Of a stretch of DNA of 29,181 nt, positions 15,971 to 24,427 are shown piece after piece. Numbering within the stretch: position 1 is the stretch's first letter; each line of letters begins with the position of its first letter. The notes under the pieces are model-generated. The model saw nothing but the letters and a program-made list of their open reading frames with translations. It was not told where the DNA came from and did no database searches. The stretch is from an uncultured Lachnospiraceae bacterium (lineage in GTDB: Bacteria > Bacillota > Clostridia > Lachnospirales > Lachnospiraceae): assembly GCA_910579735.1 (NCBI GenBank), contig CAJTUZ010000030.1:1-29181 (forward strand), written 5' to 3'. A program made the translations under genes and the position numbers.

Positions 15971-17320
15971 ATGGCACTCAATAAGGGAAAAAAGGTACTC
16001 ATGCGGGCAGTTTCGGAATTAAAAGCAGCCGACTACTCCAAGGAACCGGAGCTAAACGGAATCTACAACAGATTATCGAAAGGAAGAGCGCAATTCGCGT
16101 CTGTCTTTGAAAAAAATATCAAAGCAGTTATGCAGATCAGTTCACTTGATCTGACGATGCAGCATCAGACTGACAGAATAATCGAAATAGCCCAGAAGGT
16201 GAACAAAGCTACGGAAACCATCTTCGGAAACGCTGCGGACAGAGCCAGCAACCAGCACGAGGAACTGACTAACACTATTGTAAAAGTTGCCGGAGAAACC
16301 GATGAAGTATACCGGAAAATTGAAGAAGGACAAAACGAACTGACGGACATAAAGGATCTTTCCACACAGACGATCTCCGTCTCCCGCGGAATGCAGACCG
16401 ATATGGATGAACTCGTCAATATCATCAATCAGATAAGCGCCGTTATTTCAGGTATCGATTCTATATCCTTACAGACCAATCTGCTCGCGCTGAATGCCTC
16501 CGTAGAGGCTGCCAGAGCCGGTGAAGCTGGCAAAGGCTTTTCCGTCGTGGCAAACGAGATCAGAGATCTGGCAGAAGAAACACAGGCGCTCACCAAAAAT
16601 ATGGAAGAATTTGTGGACAGCATGAAAAGCGCTTCCAAGAAAAGCGTCAACAGTTCCACCGATACGATCAACTCTTTGCTTTCTATGGCTGATAAGATCA
16701 ACAATGTATGGCAGCTTAACGATGAAAGTAAACGTTACGTTTCCGAGATCAATGAATCAGTCAGTTCCATTGCTGCTCTGAGCGAAGAGATCAGCAGTTC
16801 CATGACGGAAATGGAAAATCAGTTAAGAGACAGTTCCGACTTCATGCAGCAGGTCGGACAGGATCTGCGGCAGGCAACAGAACCGGTAGTCGATATCGAA
16901 AAAACACTTGACGACACGGTAAAACAAATGGGCGATATGACGGCCGACGCTTTCTTCCATCTGGAAAACGCAGAATTTGCGCAATATATGAAGACTGCTA
17001 TATCTTCTCATCACACATGGCTCAGCAATCTGAAAAAAATGGTGGATGAAAGAACGATCATACCGCTTCAGCTGGATTCCTCCAAATGTGGTTTCGGACA
17101 TTTCTATTATGCCATGACACCGGATATTCCGGGCGTGCTTCCAATCTGGGAAGGTCTTGAAGCCAAACACCGCAAATTCCATACATATGGTCAGAGCGTG
17201 ATCAACGCACTCAACAGAGCAGACTATATGGAAGCTTCACGCATCTATGTGGAAGCAGAAAATTATTCCAGAGATCTTATCTCGGATATGGAAAATATTT
17301 TAACAAGGACCGAAGCTTAA
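15971..17320 (+). CDS. Soluble methyl-accepting chemotaxis protein with C-terminal CZB domain
   Basis: A 449-residue chemoreceptor without a signal peptide or membrane segment, so cytosolic. A helical N-terminus (1-80) leads into the MCP signalling domain, whose hairpin tip is recognisable as QTNLLALNASVEAARAGEAG (168-187) followed by KGFSVVANEIRDLAEET. The C-terminus (about 337-440) is a chemoreceptor zinc-binding (CZB) domain: HHTWLSNLKKMV, then KCGFGHFYY with the CZB Cys-Gly, then HRKFH. In studied cases CZB domains bind zinc through three His and one Cys and sense zinc or hypochlorite. The ATG at 15971 is chosen over an in-frame TTG at 15965 because AGAGG has proper spacing only to the ATG. 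It is divergent from the receiver-synthetase gene. Confidence 0.92.
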   Translation: MALNKGKKVLMRAVSELKAADYSKEPELNGIYNRLSKGRAQFASVFEKNIKAVMQISSLDLTMQHQTDRIIEIAQKVNKATETIFGNAADRASNQHEELTNTIVKVAGETDEVYRKIEEGQNELTDIKDLSTQTISVSRGMQTDMDELVNIINQISAVISGIDSISLQTNLLALNASVEAARAGEAGKGFSVVANEIRDLAEETQALTKNMEEFVDSMKSASKKSVNSSTDTINSLLSMADKINNVWQLNDESKRYVSEINESVSSIAALSEEISSSMTEMENQLRDSSDFMQQVGQDLRQATEPVVDIEKTLDDTVKQMGDMTADAFFHLENAEFAQYMKTAISSHHTWLSNLKKMVDERTIIPLQLDSSKCGFGHFYYAMTPDIPGVLPIWEGLEAKHRKFHTYGQSVINALNRADYMEASRIYVEAENYSRDLISDMENILTRTEA

Positions 17321-17346
17321 TCATTCGTTTTCGGCAAAAATAGAAA

Positions 17347-17399
17347 AAGGGCAGCGCCCGATCAACCGACTTGATCGTTTGGCGCTGCCCTTCTTTTTT
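17347..17399. terminator. Bidirectional terminator between chemoreceptor and ECF genes
   Basis: AAGGGCAGCGCC (17347-17358) pairs with GGCGCTGCCCTT (17381-17392), and an inner stem CGATCAA/TTGATCG closes on the loop CCGAC. T-rich tracts follow on both strands (TTCTTTTTTC on plus, TTTTTCTATTTTT on minus). The two flanking genes converge, so it serves both. Confidence 0.92.
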
Positions 17400-17405
17400 C
17401 CTGTT

Positions 17406-17930
17406 TTAACTCTTCTCCGTATATTTTTCCGCCAGTCTGACTACCGAAATAACCGGCACGGTCATAATGCCGCAGACAAAGTTGCTGACGCCATGGATAA
17501 AGTCGAACGGAAGTCCCGCAACGATCCAGGCGATCATCCCCTTGAAGCTCAAACCATACAGAACCGCCTGCGCCGGTGCATACAATGTCCCAAATAGAAA
17601 ACCGTGCACGGCACATACCGCCATATATACGACAGGGCGTAATTTCCCCGGTATATTTCCAGGCAAAAGCATGACTGCTCCCCAAAGAATCGTCCATACA
17701 TACAAGTACGGAATCCACCATGCTGCAAAACCGCAGAAAATACCGTTCAACAGCACATATATATAAATAGGATACAGCGCTTTTTTCCTGTAAACGACCG
17801 TAAAAGCGATCGTAAAGACACCGAGCAGATGAATATTCGGAGCAATCTCCATGATCATCTTGGAAGCATACATCACGGCTCCCAGCATGGAAAAAACAGC
17901 GATTTCTCTCGTTGAGAGTTTCATGATCAT
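17406..17930 (-). CDS. ECF-type transporter S component, probably for cobalamin
   Basis: A 174-residue integral membrane protein with about six hydrophobic segments and few charges. S components bind a vitamin and dock with a shared energising module (EcfA, EcfA', EcfT), which is not in this window. N-terminal STREIAVFSMLGAVMYASK resembles the helix-1 region that docks to EcfT, and the later GLPFDFIHGVSNFVCGI is typical of the fold. The substrate is inferred: the gene overlaps by four bases (ATGA) the DUF4430 lipoprotein gene, and both lie behind a cobalamin riboswitch. A precursor of cobalamin or another corrinoid is also possible. ATG at 17930 or two codons later cannot be separated. Confidence 0.85.
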   Translation of the reverse strand: MIMKLSTREIAVFSMLGAVMYASKMIMEIAPNIHLLGVFTIAFTVVYRKKALYPIYIYVLLNGIFCGFAAWWIPYLYVWTILWGAVMLLPGNIPGKLRPVVYMAVCAVHGFLFGTLYAPAQAVLYGLSFKGMIAWIVAGLPFDFIHGVSNFVCGIMTVPVISVVRLAEKYTEKS

Positions 17931-18412
17931 TCCACCTTAAAGGCGTAGCTCTCTCCCGCTGTAACCGCGGTCGCATCCACACCGCTCTGTGCGTATTCGT
18001 CATTTACATAAAACGCCCAGTAAACGCCATCTGTGTCATAATCGGCCGTAATACCATTTACCGTCTTAACAAACAGACCGTATTCACTGTCCTCTCCTTC
18101 GATCAGACCAAGCTCTAAAAGAGCTTCTCCTACCGTCTCTTTATCCGTATGGATCGTAAAGTGTGTCTCACTGCCCTCTTGATCCACTACGGTAAAAGCA
18201 AATTCGGTACTGCCTTCTCCCAATTGTGTGTCATCTGACTGCGCATCAGACCCGTCCTGTACATTGTCCTGCGTCTGTACAGCGCTGTCAGACTGCGTAC
18301 CGCTTTCCGTTTTTGGCCTGCCATTACAACCGGTTGTAACAAGTGCCATAGCCACAATAAGCACCATACAAAGGATGCATGACAATAATTTCTTACTGCA
18401 TTTTGTCTTCAT
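17927..18412 (-). CDS. DUF4430 (transcobalamin-like) lipoprotein
   Basis: A 161-residue lipoprotein. The signal peptide has a basic start (MKTKCSKK), a hydrophobic core and the lipobox-like ALVTTGC, with Cys at about 29 as the lipidated residue. A Ser/Gln/Asp-rich linker leads to a DUF4430 domain (about 75-161): TFTVHTDKE-like TIHTDKETVGEALLELGLI, then VNGITADYDTDGVYWAFYV and GESYAFKVE. DUF4430 resembles the C-terminal domain of transcobalamin and intrinsic factor. The ATG at 18412 is chosen because AAGGAG lies ten bases ahead and the signal peptide begins there; an upstream ATG (18448) would lie in the riboswitch expression region. With the S component it probably captures corrinoids at the cell surface. 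Confidence 0.88.
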   Translation of the reverse strand: MKTKCSKKLLSCILCMVLIVAMALVTTGCNGRPKTESGTQSDSAVQTQDNVQDGSDAQSDDTQLGEGSTEFAFTVVDQEGSETHFTIHTDKETVGEALLELGLIEGEDSEYGLFVKTVNGITADYDTDGVYWAFYVNDEYAQSGVDATAVTAGESYAFKVE

Positions 18413-18449
18413 ACTTCCTGTTCTCCTTTGAATCGTATTTCCTCTCATG

Positions 18450-18655
18450 ACCGGCGCCCGCAGTCATATACTGATAAAACAGAGGACCAGTACCATCCGG
18501 ATATTTCGACTCGGCACTCCGCATGTCGGCCTTCTCGGATTCTTTTTCCAATGGCTTATCCCGAAACTGTGGCTTTCGGTAGACAGACGGCAGATCAATA
18601 TGCCTCACGGCGACGGGCTCGTACAGGATTTGCACCTGTTTCCCCGGACAGTCCA
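18450..18655 (-). ncRNA. Cobalamin riboswitch
   Basis: On the minus strand the leader shows the conserved B12-element blocks in order: GGGGAAACAGGTGCAAATCC (18645-18626), AGCCCGTCGCCGTGA just after it, and GAAAGCCACAG close to the AGCCACTG B12 box. Near the 3' end a hairpin ATGACTG/CGGTCAT with a GC-rich loop lies directly before the ribosome-binding site, matching the regulatory kissing-loop position. There is no T run, so control is probably at translation. The limits are approximate. A 87-codon frame across it is incidental. Confidence 0.88.
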
Positions 18656-18661
18656 TTTCTT

Positions 18662-18690
18662 ATCATAAGCTTTTATAAAGAGTTCGTCAA
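18662..18690 (-). promoter_or_regulatory. Promoter of the cobalamin riboswitch and transport genes
   Basis: On the minus strand TTGACG (18690-18685), exactly 17 bases, then TATGAT (18667-18662). Transcription would start near 18655, at the 5' edge of the riboswitch. Confidence 0.8.
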
Positions 18691-18718
18691 CAATATACTT
18701 TTCTAAATGGCATGCTTT

Positions 18719-21349
18719 TTAAGACACTTCGTTATAGCCCGACAAAAGCCACATCAGTTTTTCCAGATTCAGCGGTTTGGTCAGATGACCGTTCATTCCG
18801 GCGGCCTTTGTTTTTTGCACATCTTCTTCATACACGTCCGCCGTCATCGCCAGGATCGGTATTTCACCGGCATCCGCACGCTCCATTGCACGGATCGCCC
18901 CCGTAGCTGCAATGCCATCCATAACAGGCATATGTACATCCATTAATATGACGTCAAAAGAACCGGGCGGACTGCCGGCAAATATTTCCACGGCTTTCTG
19001 TCCGTTGTCTGCGGTTACGACATAAACGCCCTCCTCTTCGAGAATCGTCCGGGCAATTTCCAGATTCAATTCCACATCATCCGCCAACAATATTTTTAAA
19101 CCTTTTAATTCCGTCACCTTCGCCTTTGCCTGTTCCGCGTGATAAAAACGCGTCAGCGTCCTGCAAAGGACATCCGCATCGACCGGCTTGGACAAATGCG
19201 CATTCATTCCGGCGGCCTGCGTATTCCGTATATCTTCTTCATAGGCATTGGCAGTCATCGCAAGAATCGGTATCGTCTTCGCATCCGCTCTTGCCATTGC
19301 ACGGATCGTTTTCGTAGCCGTTATGCCATCCATAACAGGCATCATTATGTCCATGAGCACAGCATCAAACGTTCCGGGCGGATTGTTCATAAAGGTATTG
19401 ACTGCTTCCTGCCCGTTCATCGCCGGCGTGATAACCGCCCCTTCTTCTTCCAGAATACTCTGAGCGATCTCCAGATTCAGTTCGATATCTTCCACAAGCA
19501 GTATCTTCATCCCTTTGATGTTGCTGCGGCTCTCTGGTTTTACTTCATCTTCCCCGATATTTTTATCAATGTCAATCCAAATCTCTATGACAAACTTCGT
19601 TCCGACATTCAAAGTGCTTTCCACCGTGATCGTGCCGCCCATAAGATCAATGAACTGCTTGGTGATCGCCATACCGAGTCCCGTTCCTTTATAGGTGGTT
19701 CTCGTCCCATCGTCTTCCTGTGCAAAGGCTTCGAATATATGCGGCAGAAATTCTGCTTTCATGCCGATCCCCGTATCCGCCAGTTCAAAATGATACAGTA
19801 CTTTCTCGTCCGTACTTTCCTTTTCCTGCACACGGAAGAATATTTTACCGCCATCCGGGGTAAATTTCACGGAATTCCCGAGAATATTGATAAATACCTG
19901 GCGCAGATGCAGTTCATCCCCTACTACAAGCGGATGGGTAAATGCCGAAAACTCCCGTACCAGTTCGATATCCCTTGTTGCAAGCTGTCCGCCGATAATA
20001 GAAGCACAGTTATCGATACAGGTCCTGATATCAAAGCTCTCATGATTCACCTTGGTTTTCCCGGATTCAATACGGCTCATATCAAGCACATCATTGATCA
20101 GACCGAGCAGATGCTGGGAAGAACTGCTGATCTTTTTCAGACAGTCCAGAACCTTATCCTGATTTCCGATATTCTTCAGCGCGATATCCGTCATGCCCAT
20201 GATACCGTTGATCGGCGTTCTTATGTCATGACTCATATTGGAAAGGAAATCACTTTTGGCCTGACTGGCGCTGTTCGCTTTCTCCGCCGCCTCCCTTAAC
20301 AACAGATTGGCTTCATCCTTCTGCTGTATCAGACGTTTATTGGATCTGGCCATCAGCATTACCACGGCAATAACTACTGCCAACAGAAGAAATACGATAG
20401 AGACCACGACAAAAAACGATACCGTCCGGTCCAATAACAGCATTGTATTCGCTCCTAACACTTCCGTAGGAACAAACAGAAGAAGCTGCCAATTCTGAAA
20501 GGCAACCGGCGCATTGGCGGCAAACCATCTCTGCTTCTTACGCTCTCCATCGATATATTCAAACTCCACGGCGGAATTCTGTCCCTGTTCCAGTTTTCTC
20601 ACAAATTCTTCATAACTTCCGCCGCTTACGATCGTATAATCTCGAAAGGCATCCAGTATATCGTTTCCTTCGATAAAATCATTTTCGTATGTATATTGAT
20701 AAAGGTTTTCCCCTTCTTCGTTGATCAGATACGTATAGCATTTATCCTGAAACGCAAATATCGAAATTTTGTCCCGCACAGCTTCCGTTTCTACCGCTAC
20801 GGCCAAATGCGTGATCTCCCTGCTTCCGTCAGCGAACACAATAGGTTCTTTCAACCGCTTCATAAACATAAAATATAATGCCGAATTTTCATGAGGCACT
20901 TCGGACACAACCAGCTGCATATCCTCCGTTTGAGCCGCCAATAATGCTGTCCACGGAAAACTTCCGGTATCCCGGTCCGAAGAATAATAACCGGCATTTT
21001 TATCAATTGCAATTACAAGGGTATTGTCTGCATCAATAAAATCAGACGTAGATACAAGAACATCGACTAACTGTTCTTCAGATATGATGTCGTCAGATTT
21101 AAGAACATATTCACACGATAAAACCTGCTGCCAGGAATGTTCGATCACACCATCGACGATCTCTGAGGCTTTATCCGTAAATTCCACGATATTGCTGCTG
21201 CGTTCTTCAAAAAGCTGCCTCTCCAGAAATGAGAAAAAATTGACTGAAACCGCTGCCAGGACCCCAACGGCTGCTGCTACGATAAGGATGACCGGAGTCC
21301 CTTTCAGACCTTTCTCCTGCCGGTCCATGTTCATAATTTCTTTTTCCAT
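18719..21349 (-). CDS. Hybrid sensor histidine kinase with two receiver domains
   Basis: An 876-residue membrane kinase. TM1 (about 19-39) and TM2 (about 310-333) enclose an extracytoplasmic sensor of roughly 270 residues, probably a double Cache domain. Then come HisKA with the phospho-acceptor in NMSHDIRTPINGIMG (His374), the ATPase domain with N box NILGNSVKFTPDGG, DTGIGM and GTGLGMAI, and two receivers. Receiver 1 has D667 in VLMDIMMPVMDG; receiver 2 has D804 in VILMDVHMPVMDG. Both keep the Lys in the SKP/TKP motif. The receivers resemble each other closely. No phosphotransfer (HPt) domain is present, so a separate HPt or direct regulator is needed. The ATG at 21349 follows AGAGGG; an ATG at 21442 lacks one. 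The cognate partner is unknown. Confidence 0.95.
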   Translation of the reverse strand: MEKEIMNMDRQEKGLKGTPVILIVAAAVGVLAAVSVNFFSFLERQLFEERSSNIVEFTDKASEIVDGVIEHSWQQVLSCEYVLKSDDIISEEQLVDVLVSTSDFIDADNTLVIAIDKNAGYYSSDRDTGSFPWTALLAAQTEDMQLVVSEVPHENSALYFMFMKRLKEPIVFADGSREITHLAVAVETEAVRDKISIFAFQDKCYTYLINEEGENLYQYTYENDFIEGNDILDAFRDYTIVSGGSYEEFVRKLEQGQNSAVEFEYIDGERKKQRWFAANAPVAFQNWQLLLFVPTEVLGANTMLLLDRTVSFFVVVSIVFLLLAVVIAVVMLMARSNKRLIQQKDEANLLLREAAEKANSASQAKSDFLSNMSHDIRTPINGIMGMTDIALKNIGNQDKVLDCLKKISSSSQHLLGLINDVLDMSRIESGKTKVNHESFDIRTCIDNCASIIGGQLATRDIELVREFSAFTHPLVVGDELHLRQVFINILGNSVKFTPDGGKIFFRVQEKESTDEKVLYHFELADTGIGMKAEFLPHIFEAFAQEDDGTRTTYKGTGLGMAITKQFIDLMGGTITVESTLNVGTKFVIEIWIDIDKNIGEDEVKPESRSNIKGMKILLVEDIELNLEIAQSILEEEGAVITPAMNGQEAVNTFMNNPPGTFDAVLMDIMMPVMDGITATKTIRAMARADAKTIPILAMTANAYEEDIRNTQAAGMNAHLSKPVDADVLCRTLTRFYHAEQAKAKVTELKGLKILLADDVELNLEIARTILEEEGVYVVTADNGQKAVEIFAGSPPGSFDVILMDVHMPVMDGIAATGAIRAMERADAGEIPILAMTADVYEEDVQKTKAAGMNGHLTKPLNLEKLMWLLSGYNEVS

Positions 21350-21432
21350 ACTAGTCCCTCTAAATACATACACATTAATAACCGGCCGAATATGACCGCT
21401 GTTAAAGTCCTCCGCTATACAAACTGCACTAT

Positions 21433-21441
21433 ATTCTAACA
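21433..21441 (-). promoter_or_regulatory. Possible extended -10 of the hybrid kinase gene
   Basis: On the minus strand TGTTAGAAT gives a TGN extension plus TAGAAT, 84 bases before the kinase ATG. The -35 position is not recognisable. Confidence 0.35.
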
Positions 21442-21557
21442 CATGTCCGACTAGAAATCCATTTCTTTTTTACGAAACCGTCATATACCGAAACGCAAAA
21501 ATCCATCTCCAACATAATATATTAACAGATAGAAAATTCCCAGGAGAAAAGATAGCT

Positions 21558-22031
21558 ATGAATAATCTGTCATATCCCGTCGTTCCCGATGCCATCGCCT
21601 CCATTCACGGAAGCAGTCTGTATCCCGATCTGTGCGGCAGTGTCTTCTTCTGCCAGATGCCCTGCGGTGTTTTTGTCAATGCACAGTTTCACGGACTTCC
21701 CGTGGTCCGCGGAAACAACTGCAGTCATTTTCTCGGATTCCATATACACGAAAACGGAGATTGTTCTCAAAATGCAGAAGCCGATTTTTATCAGACAGGA
21801 AGCCATTATAATCCCGACAACTCCCCACACCCCAATCACCGCGGCGATCTGCCGTCGATTGTAAGCTGTAACGGCTACGCATGGCAGGCATTCTTGATCG
21901 ATACGTTTTCCGTAACGGAGATCATCGGGAAAAGCGTCGTTGTCCATGCCTCTTCCGACGATTTCAAAACACAACCCTCCGGGAACAGCGGCGCCAAGAT
22001 CGGATGCGGCGTTATTAAATTAAACGTTTAA
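21558..22031 (+). CDS. Cu/Zn superoxide dismutase family protein, cytosolic
   Basis: A 157-residue protein of the copper/zinc superoxide dismutase fold. The metal ligands can be matched: H62 and H64 in GFHIHENGDC, bridging H83 in TGSHYNP, H91, H94 and D97 in HPNHRGDLP, and H130 in VVVHASSDD. C69 and C150 fit the conserved disulfide. The active-site Arg that follows Gly-Ser/Ala in GSRLACGVI of classic enzymes is Lys147 here (GAKIGCGVI). No signal peptide, unlike the periplasmic SodC of Gram-negatives. The ATG follows AGGAG ten bases upstream. Activity is plausible but probably reduced by the Arg-to-Lys change; a copper-binding or non-enzymatic role cannot be excluded. Confidence 0.9.
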   Translation: MNNLSYPVVPDAIASIHGSSLYPDLCGSVFFCQMPCGVFVNAQFHGLPVVRGNNCSHFLGFHIHENGDCSQNAEADFYQTGSHYNPDNSPHPNHRGDLPSIVSCNGYAWQAFLIDTFSVTEIIGKSVVVHASSDDFKTQPSGNSGAKIGCGVIKLNV

Positions 22032-22211
22032 GTATACGTTTACTGATTTCTTAAATGCTTTCATAATAATAGTAGAATTATATAAAATTTACATTTTTTT
22101 CAAAGTTTTACTAGGAATTTTTTCTTGTTTGTGATATGATTACTAAAACGATTAAGTAACTCTATTTATGAACACAAGATCAATGAAATACTTACGAACG
22201 GGGGTTTCCAC

Positions 22212-24299
22212 ATGGCAACGAAAAAAAATGCACCAACCGGTACAAAACTGTCTTCCATTCAGACGAAAATCGCAGTAATTCTAATTTTATTCAGCACGAT
22301 CGCCGTTATCGTCGCAGTCACGGTAAACTACAAATATCTGACTACGATTTCCAAAAATACGCTTGTCTCTTACACGGAAGATTCCTTAAGAGAGATCGTA
22401 CAGGCCGAAGGCAGTTATATCGATGAATCCATTCAAAAATATAATGCCACTATGACCTATTTAAACGGTTCCGAAAACTTCTTTGCCTTCAACACAAACA
22501 AAGGCAATAAATATTCCAACGAAATCCATGCCACGTTAAAAAAATACCTGGCTGCCAACCCTACCCATGAAAGCATAAACTTCGTCTGTGCCGAAGATAA
22601 CATTCTGCACGCCAGCACGGATACCTCCCTGGAAGGCGCTTCTTATGAAGCTGAACCTTTTTATCAGTATATTATGGAAAATAATACGCCGGCACAAAGC
22701 GACGTTTTCTTTGATCCCGAAAGCGGCGAACCCATGATCTCCATCGGAGTGCCGGAAAGCAGCCACTTTGATGAAAACACCTTGTCCGGCGTTCTCTTTA
22801 CCAATATCAAAGTTTCGCTCTTTGCCGATACGCTTTCCGATATCCGCGTATTCGGCGACGAAGAGTCCAGCTATGCCTACCTGTTAGACAGCAACGGCAC
22901 CTATATTTATTCTCCGGAGGAAAACCTCGTAGGAACGACTGCCGACACAAAGATCATACAGGATCTGTTAGCGGCAGTCCGTTCAGGAAACTATGAAAAT
23001 ACATCCGTCATCCATGATGCAGACCAAAACCAATATCTTGCTTATCACATATCACCGTTAAACAACTGGATCCTCTGCCTCGTAGCAGACAGCGCCACGG
23101 TTCTTAGTCCGATCGACGATATGCGGCGAAATGCTGTTTCCATCAGCCTGGTCACCTGTCTGATCATCATTGCGGTCTTTATGATCCTCGGCTTCGTTCT
23201 GGCAAGCTCCATTACGACTCCGATCAAGATCGTTACCAAAGTTATCCGCAAAACTGCAGATCTGGATATCTCACGGGATGACTCCTATCATCCGCTGTTA
23301 AAGCAAAAAGACGAAACCGGTGAAATGAGCCGTGCCGTTCAGAAAATGAGACAATCCTTCAGCTCCATGATGCGCGACATCGCTTCAACTTCCGAATCTA
23401 TCAACGAAAGTGCGGGCCGCCTGCATGAAATCGCAACGACCGTAAATGACAATGCAAACAGCAATTCCGCTACGGCAGAAGAACTCTCCGCCAGTATGGA
23501 AAATACCGCCGCTAATACAGAGGCTATCAGCAATGAAATAGCACAGATCGAACAAAATACCTCTACGATCAATGACAAAGCCGCAGAAGGCGTCTCCTTA
23601 TCCGTGGAGATCCTAAACCGTGCACGGCAATTGAAAACCGATACGCTGCATGCCAGCGCCAGAACAAAACAGATGTATGAAACCGTAAAAAATGACTCCG
23701 AAAATGCTATTGAGCACTCCCGCTCCGTGTCCAGAATCAATGAACTTGCCAAAAATATTATGGATATTGCCAGCCAGACTTCTCTCCTGTCCCTCAATGC
23801 CTCTATTGAAGCGGCCAGAGCAGGTGAGCAGGGCCGCGGATTCGCAGTCGTTGCAGACGAGATCGGCAAACTCGCAGATCAGTCTTCCCAGACGGTAAGC
23901 GGCATTACACAGATCGTTGCAGAAGTCATAAATGCCGTAGAAAAAATGGAAGCCAGCCTGACTTCCACATTGGATTTCTTAGATACGACCGTTCTTGCCG
24001 ATTACAACAACTTCATGCAGATCAGTGAACAGTACTCTAACGACGCACAGTTCGTCAATCGTACCATGGCCGACATTAACGGTTCCATTGATGCGCTGAA
24101 TCAGACCATGCTCAAAATATCGGATGCGATCAACCTGATCAACGGCTCCATTTATGAAACATCATCCGGCGTCAATAACGTTGTAGACAACAATATTAAT
24201 ATTGTTTCCCTGACTACGGACACTTACAATATGGTGGAAAAAACCCTCTCCTATACCAATACGTTAATGGAGATCGTAGAAAGCTTTACATTAGAATAA
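22212..24299 (+). CDS. Transmembrane methyl-accepting chemotaxis protein
   Basis: A 695-residue chemoreceptor. TM1 is at about 19-39 (IAVILILFSTIAVIVAVTVN). A large extracytoplasmic region (40-295) with PFYQYIMENN and NNWILCLVADS has the pattern of a double Cache sensor. TM2 is at about 302-326, followed by a HAMP domain (SSITTPIKIVTKVI onward) and the signalling domain. The hairpin tip reads ASQTSLLSLNASIEAARAGE with GRGFAVVADEIGKLADQSS following. There is no C-terminal pentapeptide tether for CheR. GGGGG precedes the ATG by seven bases. It probably senses a small molecule such as an amino or organic acid; the ligand cannot be named. No che genes are in the window. Confidence 0.95.
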   Translation: MATKKNAPTGTKLSSIQTKIAVILILFSTIAVIVAVTVNYKYLTTISKNTLVSYTEDSLREIVQAEGSYIDESIQKYNATMTYLNGSENFFAFNTNKGNKYSNEIHATLKKYLAANPTHESINFVCAEDNILHASTDTSLEGASYEAEPFYQYIMENNTPAQSDVFFDPESGEPMISIGVPESSHFDENTLSGVLFTNIKVSLFADTLSDIRVFGDEESSYAYLLDSNGTYIYSPEENLVGTTADTKIIQDLLAAVRSGNYENTSVIHDADQNQYLAYHISPLNNWILCLVADSATVLSPIDDMRRNAVSISLVTCLIIIAVFMILGFVLASSITTPIKIVTKVIRKTADLDISRDDSYHPLLKQKDETGEMSRAVQKMRQSFSSMMRDIASTSESINESAGRLHEIATTVNDNANSNSATAEELSASMENTAANTEAISNEIAQIEQNTSTINDKAAEGVSLSVEILNRARQLKTDTLHASARTKQMYETVKNDSENAIEHSRSVSRINELAKNIMDIASQTSLLSLNASIEAARAGEQGRGFAVVADEIGKLADQSSQTVSGITQIVAEVINAVEKMEASLTSTLDFLDTTVLADYNNFMQISEQYSNDAQFVNRTMADINGSIDALNQTMLKISDAINLINGSIYETSSGVNNVVDNNINIVSLTTDTYNMVEKTLSYTNTLMEIVESFTLE

Positions 24300-24327
24300 G
24301 GCGCCGTTTAAGATGTATAAAAAAATT

Positions 24328-24350
24328 CTGCCCGGTATTTTGCCGGGCAG
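24328..24350. terminator. Terminator between chemoreceptor and AlkD-like genes
   Basis: CTGCCCGG and CCGGGCAG form a perfect 8-bp stem around a seven-base loop. The minus strand continues AATTTTTTTA, a good T run for the alkylation-repair gene; the plus strand continues CTGCTTTATTTG, weaker but usable for the chemoreceptor gene. Confidence 0.8.
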
Positions 24351-24427
24351 CTGCTTTATTTGTCGTCTGCATTCTGCTTCGTTCAAATACGGAAGATTTA
24401 CCATACTCTAAGCAGAAACCTCCCTCC

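Noticed and set aside
18393..18656. An 87-codon minus-strand frame across the DUF4430 leader
   Set aside because: It coincides with the conserved blocks of the cobalamin riboswitch and has no protein-like pattern or ribosome-binding site.
19139..20299. A 386-codon plus-strand frame opposite the hybrid kinase
   Set aside because: It is an antisense shadow of the receiver and kinase domains, without a ribosome-binding site or recognisable motifs.
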